From contig CAAHFI010114702.1 in NCBI GenBank assembly GCA_900893395.1, positions 1 to 25,232 of the forward strand: a stretch of 25,232 bases of DNA. The letters are read 5' to 3'. Position numbers and translations under genes: made by a program. The stretch comes from Euglena gracilis. Taxonomy: Eukaryota > Euglenozoa > Euglenophyceae > Euglenales > Euglenaceae. Positions 10,673-22,844 of this stretch are shown piece after piece. The notes under the pieces were generated by a model. That model had not been told where the DNA came from. It made no database searches and worked only from the letters and a program-made list of their open reading frames with translations. Within the stretch, counting starts at the first letter, position 1, and every line of letters starts with the position of its first letter.

Positions 10673-13600
10673 GGAAGTGTCAATTTGGTCCCAGGGAAGT
10701 GTCAATTTGGTCCAGGGAAGTGTCAATTTGGTCCAGGAAGTGTCAATTTGGTCCCAGGGAAGTGTCAATTTGGTCCCAGGGAAGTGCAATTTGGTCCAGG
10801 GAAGTGTCAATTTGGTCCCAGGGAAGTGTCAATTTGGTCCCAGGGAAGTGTCAATTTGGTCCCAGGGAAGTGTCAATTGGTCCCAGGGAAGTGTCAATTT
10901 GGTCCAGGGAAGTGTCAATTTGTCCCAGGGAAGTGTCAATTTGGTCCCAGGGAAGTGACAATTTGGTCCCAGGAAGTGTCAATTTGGTCCAGGGAAGTGT
11001 CAATTTGGTCCCAGGGAAGTGTCAATTTGGTCCCAGGAAGTGCAATTTGGTCCCAGGGAAGTGTCAATTTGGTCCAGGGAAGTGTCAATTGGTCCCAGGG
11101 AAGTGTCAATTTGGTCCAGGGAAGTGTCAATTTGGTCCCAGGGAAGTGTCAATTTGGTCCCAGGGAAGTGTCAATTTGGTCCCAGGGAAGTGTCAATTTG
11201 GTCCCAGGGAAGTGTCAATTTGGTCCCAGGGAAGTGTCAATTTGGTCCCAGGGAAGTGTCAATTTGGTCCCAGGGAAGTGTCAATTTGGTCCAGGGAAGT
11301 GTCAATTTGGTCCAGGGAAGTGCAATTTGGTCCCAGGGAAGTGTCAATTTGGTCCCAGGGAAGTGCAATTTGGTCCAGGGAAGTGTCAATTTGGTCCCAG
11401 GGAAGTGTCAATTTGGTCCCAGGGAAGTGTCAATTTGGTCCAGGGAAGTGTCAATTTGGTCCCAGGGAAGTGTCAATTTGGTCCCAGGGAAGTGTCAATT
11501 TGGTCCCAGGGAAGTGTCAATTTGGTCCCAGGGAAGTGTCAATTTGGTCCCAGGGAAGTGTCAATTTGGTCCCAGGAAGTGTCAATTTGGTCCAGGGAAG
11601 TGTCAATTTGGTCCCAGGGAAGTGCAATTTGGTCCAGGGAAGTGTCAATTTGGTCCCAGGGAAGTGTCAATTTGGTCCCAGGGAAGTGTCAATTTGGTCC
11701 CAGGGAAGTGTCAATTTGGTCCCAGGGAAGTGTCAATTTGGTCCAGGGAAGTGTCAATTTGGTCCCAGGGAAGTGTCAATTTGGTCCCAGGGAAGTGAAT
11801 TTGGTCCCAGGGAAGTGTCAATTTGGTCCCAGGGAAGTGTCAATTTGGTCCCAGGGAAGTGTCAATTTGGTCCCAGGGAAGTGTCAATTTGGTCCCAGGG
11901 AAGTGCAATTTGGTCCCAGGGAAGTGCAATTTGGTCCCAGGGAAGTGTCAATTTGGTCCCAGGGAAGTGTCAATTTGGTCCCAGGGAAGTGTCAATTTGG
12001 TCCCAGGGAAGTGTCAATTTGGTCCCAGGGAAGTGTCAATTTGGTCCAGGGAAGTGCCAATTTGGTCCAGGGAAGTGTCAATTTGGTCCCAGGGAAGTGT
12101 CAATTTGGTCCCAGGGAAGTGTCAATTTGGTCCCAGGGAAGTGTCAATTTGGTCCCAGGGAAGTGCAATTTGGTCCAGGGAAGTGTCAATTTGGTCCCAG
12201 GGAAGTGTCAATTTGGTCCCAGGGAAGTGTCAATTTGGTCCCAGGGAAGTGTCAATTTGGTCCCAGGGAAGTGTCAATTTGGTCCCAGGGAAGTGTCAAT
12301 TTGGTCCCAGGGAGTGTCAATTTGGTCCCAGGGAAGTGTCAATTTGGTCCCAGGGAAGTGCATTTGGTCCAGGGAAGTGTCAATTTGGTCCCAGGGAAGT
12401 GTCAATTTGGTCCAGGGAAGTGCCAATTTGGTCCCAGGAAGTGTCAATTTGGTCCAGGGAAGTGTCAATTTGGTCCAGGGAAGTGTCAATTTGGTCCCAG
12501 GGAAGTGTCAATTTGGTCCCAGGGAAGTGTCAATTTGGTCCCAGGGAAGTGTCAATTTGGTCCCAGGGAAGTGTCAATTTGGTCCCAGGGAAGTGTCAAT
12601 TTGGTCCAGGAAGTGTCAATTTGTCCCAGGGAAGTGTCAATTTGGTCCCAGGGAAGTGTCAATTTGGTCCCAGGGAAGTGTCAATTTGGTCCAGGAAGTG
12701 TCAATTTGGTCCCAGGGAAGTGTCAATTTGGTCCGGGAAGTGTCAATTTGGTCCCAGGGAAGTGTCAATTTGGTCCCAGGGAAGTGCAATTTGGTCCCAG
12801 GGAAGTGTCAATTTGGTCCAGGGAAGTGTCAATTTGGTCCCGGGAAGTGCAATTTGGTCCCAGGGAAGTGTCAATTTGGTCCCAGGGAAGTGTCAATTTG
12901 GTCCCAGGGAAGTGCAATTTGGTCCAGGGAAGTGTCAATTTGGTCCCAGGGAAGTGTCAATTTGGTCCCAGGGAAGTGTCAATTTGGTCCCAGGGAAGTG
13001 TCAATTTGGTCCCAGGGAAGTGCAATTTGGTCCCAGGGAAGTGTCAATTTGGTCCCAGGGAAGTGTCAATTTTGGTCCCAGGGAAGTGTCAATTTGGTCC
13101 CAGGGAAGTGTCAATTTGGTCCCAGGGAAGTGCAATTTGGTCCCAGGGAAGTGTCCAATTTGTCCCAGGGAAGTGCAATTTGGTCCAGGGAAGTGTCAAT
13201 TTGGTCCAGGGAAGTGTCAATTTGGTCCCAGGGAAGTGTCAATTTGGTCCAGGGAAAGTGTCAATTTGGTCCAGGGAAGTGTCAATTTTGGTCCAGGGAA
13301 GTGCAATTTGGTCCCAGGGAAGTGTCAATTTGGTCCCAGGGAAGTGCAATTTGGTCCCAGGGAAGTGTCAATTTGGTCCCAGGGAAGTGTCCAATTTGGT
13401 CCCAGGAAGTGTCATTGGTCCAGGGAAGTGTCAATTTGGTCCCAGGGAAGTGTCAATTTGGTCCCAGGGGTGCCAATTTGGTCCCAGGGAAGTGTCAATT
13501 TTGGTCCCAGGGAAGTGTCAATTTGGTCCCAGGGAAGTGTCAATTTGGTCCACAGGAAGTGTCAATTTGTACAGGAAGTGTCAATTTGGTCCCAGGAAAG

Positions 13601-14430
13601 TGTCAATTTGGTCCAGGGAAGTGTCAATTTGGTCCCAGGAAGTGTCAATTTGGTCCCAGGGAAGTGCCAATTTGTCCCAGGGAAGTGTCAATTTGTCAGG
13701 GAAGTGCCAATTTGTCACAGGGAAGTGTCAATTTGGTTCCCGGGAGAGTCAATTTGGTCCCAGGGAAGTGTCAATTTGGTCCCAGGGAAGTGTCATTGGT
13801 CCCAGGGAAGTGTCAATTTGGTCCAGGGAAGTGTCAATTGGTCCCAGGAAGTGCCAATTGGTCCCAGGAAGTGCCAATTTGGTCCAGGGAAGTGCCAATT
13901 TGGTCCCAGGGAAGAGTCAATTTGGTCCCAGGGAAGTGTCAATTGGTCCCAGGGAAGTGTCAATTTGTCCCAGGGAATGTCAATTTGGTCCCAGGGAAGT
14001 GCAATTGGTCCCAGGGAAGTGTCAATTTGTCCCAGGGAAGTGTCAATTTGGTCCCAGGGAAGTGTCAATTTGGTCCCAGGGAAGTGTCAATTTGGTCCCA
14101 GAAGTGTCAATTTGGTCCCAGGGAAGTGTCAATTTGGTCGGAAAGTGTCAATTTGGTCAGGAAGTGTCAATTTGGTCCCAGGGAAGTGTCAATTTGGTCC
14201 AGGGAAGTGCCAATTTGGTCCCAGGGAAGTGTCAATTTGGGTCCCAGGGAAGTGTAATTGTCCCAGGGAAGTGCAATTTGGTCCCAGGGAAGTGTCAATT
14301 TGGTTCCCGGGAAGTGTCAATTTGGTCCAGGAAAGTGTCAATTTGGTTCCCAGGGAAGTGTCAATTTGGTCCCAGGGAAGTGTCCAATTTGGTCCCAGGA
14401 AGTGTCAATTTGGTCCCAGGGAATGTCAAT

Positions 14431-14446
14431 TTGGTGCGCCGAAATG
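14431..14446 (+). other. Aberrant unit with GCGCC core
   Basis: Between two AATG-type units the usual GGTCCCAGGGAA is replaced by GGTGCGCCGAAA. It introduces two CpG dinucleotides into an array whose consensus has none. Flanking repeats are in normal phase, so this is a replacement more than an insertion. Confidence 0.65.
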
Positions 14447-15300
14447 TCAATTTGGTCCACAGGGAAGTGTCAATTTGGTCCCAGGGAAGTGCAATTTGTC
14501 CCTGAAGTGCCAATTTGGTCCCAGGGAAGTGTCAATTTGGTCCCAGGAAAGTGTCAATTTGGTCCCAGGGAAGTGTCAATTTGGTCCCAGGAAGTGTCAA
14601 TTTGGTCCCAGGGAAAGTGCCAATTTGGTCCCAGGGAAGTGTCAATTTGGTCCAGGGAAGTGCAATTTGGTCCAGGGAAGTGCAATTTGGTCCAGGGAAG
14701 TGTCAATTTGGTCCAGGGAAGTGTCAATTTGGTCCCAGGGAAGCGTCAATTTGGTCACGGGAAGTGCCAATTTGGTCCCAGGGAATGTCAATTTGTCCCA
14801 GGGAAGTGCCAATTGGTCCCAGGGAAGTCAATTTGGTCCCAGGGAAGTGTCAATTGGTCCAGGAAGTGTCAATTTGGTCCCAGGAAGTGTCAATTTGTCC
14901 CAGGGAAGTGCCAATTTGGTCCCAGGGAAGTGTCAATTTGGTCCCAGGGAAGTGTCAATTTGGTCCCAGGGAAAGTGTCAATTGGTCCCAGGGAAGTGTC
15001 AATTTGGTCCCAGGGAATTCAATTTGGTCCAGGGAAAGTGTCAATTGGTCCCAGGGAAGTGTCAATTTGGTCCGTGAAGTGTCATTTGGTCCCAGGAAGT
15101 GTCAATTTGGTCCCAGGAAGTGCCAATTTGGTCCAGGGAAGTGTCATTGGTCCCAGGGAAGTGTAAATTTGGTCCCCAGGAGAAGTGCCAATTTGGTCCC
15201 AGAAGTGCAATTGGTCCCAGGGAAGTCAATTGGTCCCAGGGAAGTGCCAATTTGGTCCCAGGGAAGTGTCAATTTGTCCCAGGGAAGTCAATTTGGCCAG

Positions 15301-15330
15301 GGAAGTGCGATTGCCAATTATTTCCCAGGG
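15301..15330 (+). other. Aberrant unit with extra ATTGCCAATTATT
   Basis: After GGAAGTG the sequence reads CGATTGCCAATTATTTCCC before normal repeats resume. It appears to contain a damaged AATT segment twice, as if two partial units had been joined, and the GGTC part is missing. It is the longest departure from the unit in this block. Confidence 0.6.
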
Positions 15331-16729
15331 AAGTGTCAATTTGGTCCCAGGGAAGTGCCATTTTGTCCCAGGAAGTGCCAATTTGGTCAAGGGAAGTGTC
15401 AATTTGGTCCCAGGGAAGTGTCAATTTGGTCCCAGGAAGTGCCAATTTGGTCCCAGGGAAATGTCAATTTGGTCCCCAGGGAAGTGTCAATTTGGTCCAG
15501 GGAAGTGTCAATTGTCCCAGGAATGCCAATTTGGTCCCAGGGAAGTGTCAATTTGGTCCAGGGAAGTGTCAATTTGGTCCAGGGAAGTGTCAATTTGGTC
15601 CCAGGGAAGTGTCCATTTGGTCCAGGAAGTGTCAATTTGGTCCCAGGGAAGTGTCAATTTGGTCCCAGGAAGTGCAATTTGGTCCCAGGGAAGTGTCAAT
15701 TTGGTCCAGGGAAGTGCAATTTGGTCACAGGAAAGTGTCAATTTGGTTCCCGAAGGAAGTCAATTTGGTCCCAGGGAAGTGTCAATTTGGTCCCAGGGAA
15801 GTGTCAATTTTGGTCCCAGGGAAATGAAATTTGGTCCCAGGGAAGTGTCAATTTGGTCCCAGGGAAGTGCCAATTTGGTCCCAGGGAAGTGCCAATTTGG
15901 TCCCAGGGAAGTGTCAATTTGGTCCCAGGGAAGTTCAATTTGGTCCCAGGGAAGTGTCCAATTTGGTCCCAGGAAGTGTCAATTTGGTCCCAGGGAAGTG
16001 AAAATTTTCCCAGGAAGTGTCAATTTGGTCCCAGGGAAGTGTCAATTTGGTCCCAGGGAAGTGTCAATTTGGTCCCAGGGAAAGTGTCAATTTGGTCCCA
16101 GGAAGTGTCAATTTGGTCCAGGGAATGTCAATTTGGTCCCAGGGAAGTGTCAATTGGTCCCAGGGAAGTGTCAATTTGGTCCACAGGAAAGTGTCAATTT
16201 GGTCCCAGGGAAGTGTCAATTTGGTCCCAGGAAGTGCCAATTTGGTCCAGGGAAGGTGTCAATTGGTCCCAGGGAAGTGAATTTGGTCCCAGGGAAGTGT
16301 CAATTTGGTCCCAGGGAAGTGTCAATTTGGTCCCAGGGAAGTGTCAATTTGGTCCAGGGAAGTGCCAATTTGGTCCCAGGGAAGTGTCAATTGGTCCCAG
16401 GGAAGTGTCAATTTTGGTCCCAGGGAAGTGTCAATTTGTGGTCCAGGGAAGTGTCAATTTGTCCCAGGGAAATGTCAATTTGGTCCCAGGGAAGTGTCAA
16501 TTTGGTCCCAGGAAGTGCATTTGGTCCCAGGGAAGTGCCAATTTGGTCCCGGGAAGTGTCAATTTGGTCCCAGGGAAGGTCAATTTGGTCCAGGGAAGTG
16601 TCAATTTGTCCCAGGGAAGTGCCAATTTGGTCCCAGGAAGTGCCAATTTGGTCCCAGGGAAGTGTGAATTTGGTCCCAGGAAGTGTCAATTTGGTCCCAG
16701 GGAAGTGTCAATTTGGTCCCAGGAAGTCA

Positions 16730-19700
16730 ATTTGGTCCAGGGAAGTGTCAATTTGGTCCCAGGGAAGTGTCAATTTGGTCCCAGGGAAGTGTCAATTTGG
16801 TCCCAGGGAAGTGTCAATTTGGTCCAGGGAAGTGTCAATTTGGTCCAGGAAGTGTCAATTTGGTCCCAGGGAAGTGTCAATTTGGTCCCAGGGAAGTGTC
16901 AATTTGGTCCCAGGGAAGTGTCAATTTGGTCCCAGGAAGTGTCAATTTGGTCCCAGGGAAGTGTCAATTTGGTCCCAGGGAAGTGTCAATTGGTCCCAGG
17001 GAAGTGTCAATTTGGTCCCAGGGAAGTGTCAATTTGGTCCCAGGGAAGTGTCAATTTGGTCCAGGGAAGTGTCAATTTGGTCCCAGGGAAGTGTCAATTG
17101 GTCCCAGGGAAGTGTCAATTTGGTCCCAGGGAAGTGTCAATTTGGTCCCAGGGAAGTGCAATTTGGTCCCAGGGAAGTGTCAATTTGGTCCAGGGAAGTG
17201 TCAATTTGGTCCCAGGGAAGTGTCATTTGGTCCCAGGGAAGTGTCAATTTGGTCCAGGGAAGTGTCAATTTGGTCCCAGGGAAGTGTCAATTTGGTCCCA
17301 GGAATGTCAATTTGGTCCCAGGGAAGTGTCAATTTGGTCCCAGGGAAGTGTCAATTTGGTCCCAGGGAAGTCAATTTGGTCCAGGGAAGTGTCAATTTGG
17401 TCCAGGGAAGTGTCAATTTGGTCCCAGGGAAGTGTCAATTTGGTCCCAGGAAGTGTCAATTTGGTCCCAGGGAAGTGCAATTTGGTCCCAGGGAAGTGTC
17501 AATTTGGTCCCAGGGAAGTGTCAATTTGGTCCCAGGGAAGTGTCAATTTGGTCCAGGGAAGTGTCAATTTGGTCCAGGAAGTGTCAATTTGGTCCAGGGA
17601 AGTGTCAATTTGGTCCCAGGGAATGTCAATTGGTCCCAGGGAAGTGTCAATTTGGTCCAGGGAAGTGTCAATTTGGTCCCAGGGAAGTGTCAATTTGGTC
17701 CCAGGGAAGTGTCAATTTGTCCCAGGGAAGTCAATTTGGTCCCAGGGAAGTGTCAATTTGGTCCCAGGGAAGTGTCAATTTGGTCCAGGGAAGTGTCAAT
17801 TTGGTCCCAGGGAAGTGTCAATTTGGTCCAGGGAAGTGTCAATTTGGTCCCAGGGAAGTGCAATTTGGTCCAGGGAAGTGTCAATTTGGTCCCAGGGAAG
17901 TGTCAATTTGGTCCCAGGGAAGTGTCAATTTGGTCCCAGGGAAGTGTCAATTTGGTCCCAGGGAAGTGTCAATTTGGTCCCAGGGAAATGTCAATTTGGT
18001 CCCAGGGAAGTGTCAATTTGGTCCCAGGGAAGTGTCAATTTGGTCCCAGGGAAAGTGCAATTTGGTCCAGGAAGTGTCAATTTGGTCCCAGGGAAGTGCA
18101 ATTTGGTCCAGGGAAGTGTCAATTTGGTCCCAGGGAAGTGTCAATTTGGTCCCAGGGAAGTGTCAATTTGGTCCCAGGGAAGTGTCAATTTGGTCCCAGG
18201 GAAGTGTCAATTTGGTCCAGGGAAGTGTCAATTTGGTCCCAGGGAAGTGTCAATTTGGTCCAGGGAAGTGTCCAATTTGGTCCCAGGGAAGTGTCAATTT
18301 GGTCCCAGGGAAGTGTCAATTTGGTCCCAGGAAGTGTCAATTTGGTCCAGGGAAGTGTCAATTTGGTCCAGGGAAGTGTCAATTTGGTCCCAGGGAAGTG
18401 CAATTTGGTCCCAGGGAAGTGTCAATTGGTCCCAGGAAGTGTCAATTTGGTCCAGGGAAGTGTCAATTTGGTCCCAGGAAGTGTCAATTTGGTCCCAGGG
18501 AAGTGTCAATTTGGTCCCAGGGAAGTGTCAATTTGGTCCAGGGAAGTGTCAATTTGGTCCCAGGGAAGTGTCAATTTGGTCCAGGGAAGTGTCAATTTGG
18601 TCCCAGGGAAGTGTCAATTTGGTCCAGGGAAGTGTCAATTTGGTCCCAGGGAAGTGTCAATTTGGTCCAGGGAAGTGTCAATTTGGTCCCAGGAAGTGTC
18701 AATTTGGTCCCAGGGAAGTGTCAATTTGGTCCCAGGGAAGTGTCAATTTGGTCCCAGGGAAGTGTCAATTTGGTCCCAGGGAAGTGTCAATTTGGTCCCA
18801 GGGAAGTGCAATTTGGTCCCAGGAAGTGTCAATTTGGTCCCAGGGAAGTGTCAATTTGGTCCCAGGGAAGTGTCAATTTGGTCCCAGGGAAGTGTCAATT
18901 TGGTCCCAAGTGTCAATTTGGTCCCAGGGAAGTGTCAATTTGGTCCAGGGAAGTGTCAATTTGGTCCCAGGGAAGTGTCAATTTGGTCCCAGGAAGTGTC
19001 AATTTGGTCCAGGGAAGTGTCAATTTGGTCCCAGGGAAGTGTCAATTTGGTCCCAGGGAAGTGTCAATTTGGTCCCAGGGAAGTGTCCAATTTGGTCCAG
19101 GAAGTGTCAATTTGGTCCCAGGGAAGTGTCAATTTGGTCCCAGGGAAGTGCCAATTTGGTCCCAGGAAGTGCAATTTGGTCCCAGGGAAGTGTCAATTTG
19201 GTCCCAGGGAAGTGTCAATTTGGTCCCAGGGAAGTGTCAATTTGGTCCCAGGGAAGTGTCAATTTGGTCCAGGGAAGTGTCAATTTGGTCCCAGGGAAGT
19301 GTCAATTTGGTCCCAGGGAAGTGTCAATTTGGTCCCAGGGAAGTGTCAATTTGGTCCCAGGGAAGTGTCAATTTGGTCCCAGGGAAGTGTCAATTTGGTC
19401 CCAGGGAAGTGTCAATTTGGTCCCAGGGAAGTGTCAATTTGGTCCCAGGGAAGTGTCAATTTGGTCCCAGGGAAGTGTCAATTTGGTCCAGGGAAGTGTC
19501 AATTTGGTCCCAGGGAAGTGTCAATTTGGTCCCAGGGAAATGTAATTTGGTCCCAGGGAAGTGTCAATTTGGTCCCAGGGAAGTGTCAATTTGGTCCCAG
19601 GGAAAGTGAATTTGGTCCCAGGAAGTGTCATTTGGTCCCAGGGAAGTGCAATTTGGTCCCAGGGAAGTGTCAATTTGGTCCCAGGGAAGTGTCAATTTGG

Positions 19701-21330
19701 TCCCAGGGAAGTGTCAATTTGGTCCCAGGAAGTGTCAATTTGGTCCCAGGGAAGTGTCAATTTGGTCCCAGGGAAGTGTCAATTTGGTCCAGGGAAGTGT
19801 CAATTTGGTCCCAGGGAAGTGTCAATTTGGTCCAGGGAAGTGTCAATTTGGTCCCAGGGAAGTGTCAATTTGGTCCAGGGAAGTGTCAATTTGGTCCCAG
19901 GAAGTGTCAATTTGGTCCCAGGGAAGTGTCAATTTGGTCCCAGGGAAGTGCAATTTGGTCAGGGAAGTGTCCAATTTGGTCCCAGGGAAGTGTCAATTTG
20001 GTCCCAGGAAGTGTCAATTTGGTCCCAGGGAAGTGTCAATTTGGTCCCAGGGAAGTGTCAATTTGGTCCCAGGGAAGTGTCAATTTGGTCCCAGGGAAGT
20101 GTCAATTTGGTCCAGGGAAGTGTCAATTTGGTCCCAGGGAAGTGTCAATTTGGTCCCAGGAAGTGTCAATTTGGTCCCAGGGAAGTGTCAATTTGGTCCC
20201 AGGGAAGTGTCAATTTGGTCCCAGGAAGTGAATTTGGTCCCAGGGAAGTGTAATTTGGTCCAGGGAAGTGTCAATTTGGTCCCAGGGAAGTCAATTTGGT
20301 CCCAGGGAAGTGTCAATTTGGTCCCAGGGAAGTGTCAATTTGGTCCCAGGGAAGTGTCAATTTGGTCCCAGGGAAGTGTCAATTTGGTCCAGGGAAGTGT
20401 CAATTTGGTCCCAGGGAAGTGTCAATTTGGTTCCCAGGGAAGTGTCAATTTGGTCCCAGGGAAGTGTCAATTTGGTCCCAGGGAAGTGTCAATTTGTCCC
20501 AGGGAAGTGTCAATTTGGTCCAGGGAAGTGTCAATTTGGTCCCAGGGAAGTGTCAATTTGGTCCCAGGGAAGTGTCAATTTGGTCCCAGGGAAGTGTCAA
20601 TTTGGTCCCAGGGAAATGTCAATTTGGTCCCAGGGAAGTGTCAATTTGGTCCCAGGGAAGTGCAATTTGGTCCAGGGAAGTGTCAATTTGGTCCCAGGGA
20701 AGTGTCAATTTGGTCCCAGGGAAGTGTCAATTTGGTCCCAGGGAAGTGTCAATTTGGTCCCAGGGAAGTGTCAATTTGGTCCCAGGGAAGTGCAATTTGG
20801 TCCCAGGGAAGTGTCAATTTGGTCCCAGGGAAGTGTCAATTTGGTCCCAGGGAAGTGTCAATTTGGTCCCAGGGAAGTGTCAATTTGGTCCCAGGGAAGT
20901 GTCAATTTGGTCCCAGGGAAAGTGTCAATTTGGTCCCAGGAAGTGTCAATTTGGTCCCAGGGAAGTGTCAATTTGGTCCCAGGGAAGTGTCAATTTGGTC
21001 CCAGGGAAGTGTCAATTTGGTCCCAGGGAAGTGTCAATTTGGTCCAGGGAAGTGCAATTTGGTCCAGGGAAGTGTCAATTTGGTCCAGGGAAGTGCAATT
21101 TGGTCCCAGGGAAGTGTCAATTTGGTCCCAGGGAAGTGTCAATTTGGTCCCAGGGAAGTGTCAATTTGGTCCCAGGAAGTGTCAATTTGGTCCAGGGAAG
21201 TGTCAATTTGGTCCCAGGGAAGTGTCAATTTGGTCCAGGAAGTGCAATTTGGTCCCAGGGAAGTGTCAATTTGGTCCCAGGGAATGTCAATTTGGTCCAG
21301 GGAAGTGTCAATTTGGTCCCAGGGAAGTGC
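16730..21330 (+). repeat. Homogeneous array core 2
   Basis: Most units are consensus or carry a single-base contraction. GTGCCAA is almost absent (one at about 19,149). The perfect run 19,269-19,489 holds about ten units. A unit missing four bases (CCCAAGTG in place of CCCAGGGAAGTG) lies at about 18,905-18,912. The right end is abrupt: within a few units after about 21,325 the array changes to heavily altered repeats. There is no gene. Confidence 0.75.
19269..19489 (+). repeat. Perfect run of about ten units in core 2
   Basis: The run is bounded on both sides by CC-type 21-bp units, at about 19,269 and 19,488. All units between them match consensus. It is the longest uninterrupted run I see in the second core. 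Confidence 0.8.
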
Positions 21331-22060
21331 ATTGGTCCAGGGAAGTGTCATTGTCCAGGGAATGTCAATTTGTCCAGGGAAGTGTCAATTTTGGTCCCAG
21401 GAAGTGTCAATTTTGGTCCAAGGAAGTGTCAATTGGTCCAAGGGAAGTGTCAATTTGGTCCAGGGAAGTGCCACATTTGGTCCCAGGAAGTGTCAATTTG
21501 GCCAGGAAAGTGTCAATTTGGTGGTCCCAGGGAAGTGTCAATTTGGTCCCAGGGAGATGTCAATTTGGTCCAGGGAAGTGTCAATTTGGTCAGGGAAGTG
21601 TCAATTTGGTCCAGGGAATGTCAATTGGTCCAGGAATGTCAAATTTGGTCCAGGGAAGTGCACTTGGTCCAGGGAAGTGTCAATTTGGTCCAGGGAAGTG
21701 TCAATTTGGTTCCAGGGAAGTGTCATTTGGTCCCAGGGAAGTTCATTTGGCGAGGGAAGTGTCAATTTGGTCCCAGGAAGAGTCAATTTGGTCCCCAGGG
21801 AAGTGTCAACTTGGTCCCAGGAAGTGTCCAATTTGGTCCCAGGGAAGTGTCAATTTTGGCCCAGGAAGTGTCAATTTGGTCCCAGGAAGTGTCAATTTGT
21901 CCAGGGAAATGTCAATTTGGTCCAGGGAAGTTCAATTTGGTCCAGGAAGTGTCAATTTGGTCCCAGGGAAGTCAATTTGGTCCCAGGAAGTGTCAATTTG
22001 GTCCCAGGGAAGTGTCATTTGGTCCCAGGGAAGTGTCAATTTGGTCCCGGAAGTGTCAAT

Positions 22061-22092
22061 TTGGTCCAGTGTCATTTTGTGGCAGGAGTGTC
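22061..22092 (+). other. Aberrant, shortened units
   Basis: One unit lacks its CAGGGAA part (GGTCCAGTGTC), and the next reads CATTTTGTGGCAGGAGTG in place of CAATTTGGTCCCAGGGAAGTG. Both changes fall within about 30 bases in divergent block 3. Confidence 0.6.
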
Positions 22093-22844
22093 AATTTGGT
22101 CCCAGGAAGTGCCAATTTGTCCCAGGGAAGTGCCATTTGGTCCCAGGAAGTGTCATTTGGTCCCAGGGAAGTGTCAAATTTGGTCCAGGGAAGTGTCAAT
22201 TTGGTCCAGGGAAGTGTCAATTTGGTTCAGGAAGTGTCAATTTGGTCCCAGGGAAGTGTCAATTTGGTCCCAGGGAAGTGTCAATTTGTCCAGGGAAATG
22301 TCAATTTGGTCCCAGGGAAGTGTCAATTTGTCAAGGGAAATGTCCAATTTGGTCCCAGGGAAGTGTCAATTGGTCCCAGGGAAGTTCAATTTGGTCCCAG
22401 GAAGTGTCAATTTGGTCCCAGGGAAGAGTCAATTTGGTCCCAGGGAAGTGTCAATTTGGTCCAGGGAAGTGTCAATAGGAGTGTCAATTTGGTCCCAGGG
22501 AAGTGTCATTTGGTCCAGGGAGTGGTCAATTTGGTCCCAGGGAAGTGTCAATTTGGTCCAGGGAAGTGTCAATTTGGTCCCAGGGAAGTGTCATTTTGGT
22601 CCAGGGAAATGTCAATTTGGTCCAGGGAAGTGTCATTTGGTCCCAGGGAAGTGTAATTTGGTCCCAGGGAAGTGTCAATTTGGTCCAGGAAGTGTCAATT
22701 TGGTCCCAGGGAAGTGTCAATTTGTCCCAGGGAATGAGTCAATTTGGTCCCAGGGAAAGTGGTCAATTTGGTCCCAGGGAAGTGTAATTTGGTCAGGAAG
22801 TGCAATTTGGTCCAGGGAAGTGTCAATTTGGTCCAGGGAAGTGT

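Larger units (their letters stand above)
7400..13060 (+). repeat. Homogeneous array core 1
   Basis: Most units match the consensus exactly or differ only by one-base contraction (CCC to CC, GGG to GG, GTGTC to GTGC). GTGCCAA appears only near 12,053 and 12,421, and GTGACAA only near 10,955. The block contains the longest perfect run I found (7,561-7,850). A local exception is the cluster of shortened units at 10,617-10,672. High similarity between neighbours is what recent amplification or gene-conversion-like homogenisation produces; better consensus quality in this stretch is the alternative. No gene is present. Confidence 0.75.
13060..16730 (+). repeat. Divergent array block 2, between the two cores
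   Basis: Variant density rises sharply here. GTGCCAA units number about 25 in 3.6 kb, roughly one unit in six or seven. GGTCCACAGG occurs three times (about 13,547, 14,455 and 16,179) and I found it nowhere else. Shortened AATTGG and TTTGTCCC forms are common. Two of the most aberrant short stretches of the window, 14,431-14,446 and 15,301-15,330, lie in this block. No gene or unique sequence of useful length is present. The left edge falls in about 13,060-13,150 and the right edge near 16,680-16,730. Confidence 0.75.

Noticed and set aside
15301-15330. A short mobile-element remnant or unique insertion.
   Set aside because: The aberrant stretch is under 25 bases, still made mostly of repeat pieces, and shows no terminal repeats or target-site duplication.
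4673-19609. Plus-strand open frames, some over 1,600 codons, reading as a 22-residue repeat protein rich in PGKCQFG and QGSVNLV.
   Set aside because: The unit has no stop in any plus frame and all three frames give the same peptide, so long frames are expected by chance. The consensus has no ATG, possible starts are only GTG or TTG repeated in every unit, frames overlap completely, and no non-repeat domain, signal or flanking gene context exists.
7441-21100. Linked pair GTGC unit followed by a CC unit, seen 13 times in the cores, as a higher-order repeat.
   Set aside because: GTGC units followed by normal CCC are at least as frequent, and CC units are common everywhere, so the pairing is near what chance would give.
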